Assembly: GCA_041565695.1 (NCBI GenBank)
Contig: JBFGUI010000094.1
Span: forward strand, 1-13,304
Direction of reading: 5' to 3'
Length of the DNA: 13,304 nt
DNA from: Pelagibius sp041565695
Lineage (GTDB): Bacteria; Pseudomonadota; Alphaproteobacteria; Kiloniellales; Kiloniellaceae
Position numbers and translations under genes: made by a program. This document shows, in pieces, positions 12,941 to 13,304 of the stretch (position 1 is the first letter of the stretch; each line of letters starts with the position of its first letter). Under the pieces are notes generated by a model. The model was not told where the DNA came from. It did not search any database and saw only the letters and a list, made by a program, of their open reading frames with translations.

Positions 12941-13304
12941 ATGAAAGTTCTTGGACTCTTGAGTGCCGTTGCCGTCACGGGGCTGCTCGCCAGCCCGACC
13001 GCGGCGGCTAACCTGACCCTGAAGTTCGGCCACGTCGGCGCGCCCGGCTCGCTATTCGAGACCAGCGCCAACGAGTTCGCCCGCTGCTCCAACGCCGCCC
13101 TCGGCGACAAGGCCGAAGTGCAGGTCTTCGGCTCGTCGCAGCTCGGCAAGGACAGCGAACTGCTGCAGAAGCTGAAGCTCGGCCAGGTCGACTTCTCCCT
13201 GCCGTCTTCGGTGATGTCTTCGGTCGCCGACGAGTTCGGTGTCTTCGAGATGCCCTACATCATCAAGAGCCGCGACCACATGAGGCGGGTCGAGGACGCC
13301 ATCC
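12941..13304 (+). CDS. TRAP transporter solute-binding receptor (DctP family), N-terminal part
   Basis: About 121 residues are visible before the window ends. A Sec signal peptide (KVLGLLSAVAVTGLLASPTAAA) is followed by the start of a DctP-type receptor. Recognisable family features are LKFGHVGAPGSLFETSANEFARCSN near the mature N-terminus, VQVFGSSQLGKDSELLQKLKLGQVDFSLPSS, and FEMPYIIKSRDHM. TRAP receptors capture organic acids in the periplasm and hand them to a membrane symporter; the DctQ and DctM genes are expected downstream outside the window. The carboxylate-binding arginine lies further on, so the ligand cannot be guessed. A GGAGGA at 12931-12936 favours the second of two adjacent ATG codons (12941). 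It begins 64 bp after the aminotransferase gene. Confidence 0.9.
   Translation, partial: MKVLGLLSAVAVTGLLASPTAAANLTLKFGHVGAPGSLFETSANEFARCSNAALGDKAEVQVFGSSQLGKDSELLQKLKLGQVDFSLPSSVMSSVADEFGVFEMPYIIKSRDHMRRVEDAI

Noticed and set aside
11692..13149. 485-codon minus-strand open frame over the aminotransferase and TRAP receptor genes
   Set aside because: Its composition is typical of antisense GC shadow, and it crosses two clearly coding plus-strand genes and their promoter.
1..13304. CRISPR arrays, tRNA/rRNA genes, transposases, integrases or phage genes
   Set aside because: No regularly spaced repeats, no recognisable structural RNA sequence and no mobile-element protein motifs were seen in any part of the window.

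Overview
The window is about 13.3 kb of high-GC bacterial DNA with short AT-rich stretches at a few promoters. The gene families point to a free-living alphaproteobacterium, probably of the Rhodospirillales type. The main clues are a PAS_5-type single-domain protein, a DUF6356 small membrane protein, a GFA-family zinc protein and a TRAP transporter. GANTC and TTAACCAT motifs also occur in one promoter. This assignment is inferred from family content, not from a search.

The left part (1-3655) starts inside an agmatinase-type ureohydrolase. It continues with a membrane-anchored protein of unknown function, then a divergent pair: an Lrp/AsnC regulator on the minus strand and a DUF6356 protein on the plus strand. 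Their shared AT-rich region carries a 20-bp near-perfect direct repeat. A ChaN-like putative haem-binding lipoprotein (plus) then converges on a META-domain lipoprotein (minus).

The middle part (3656-6932) holds four plus-strand genes: a monohaem cytochrome c, a GFA-family protein, a PAS_5 protein and a two-lobed GNAT acetyltransferase. The leader before the acetyltransferase is AT-rich. It contains a perfect 19-bp palindrome built from two GANTC sites, two further GANTC sites close by, and a TTAACCAT motif, so cell-cycle or methylation-linked control is possible.

The right part (6954-13304) looks like a divergent catabolic locus. A minus-strand operon runs from a large fused FAD/4Fe-4S 2-hydroxyacid dehydrogenase to a GntR/FCD regulator and then a PhyH-type Fe(II)/2-oxoglutarate dioxygenase. 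Facing it on the plus strand are a serine-glyoxylate-type aminotransferase and the start of a TRAP-transporter solute receptor, which is cut by the window end. The roughly 110-bp divergent region carries tandem 7-bp repeats. Taken together, the locus looks built to import an organic acid or amino-acid-like compound, hydroxylate or oxidise it, and transaminate it. The substrate cannot be read from the sequence. This locus is the best candidate here for an undescribed pathway.
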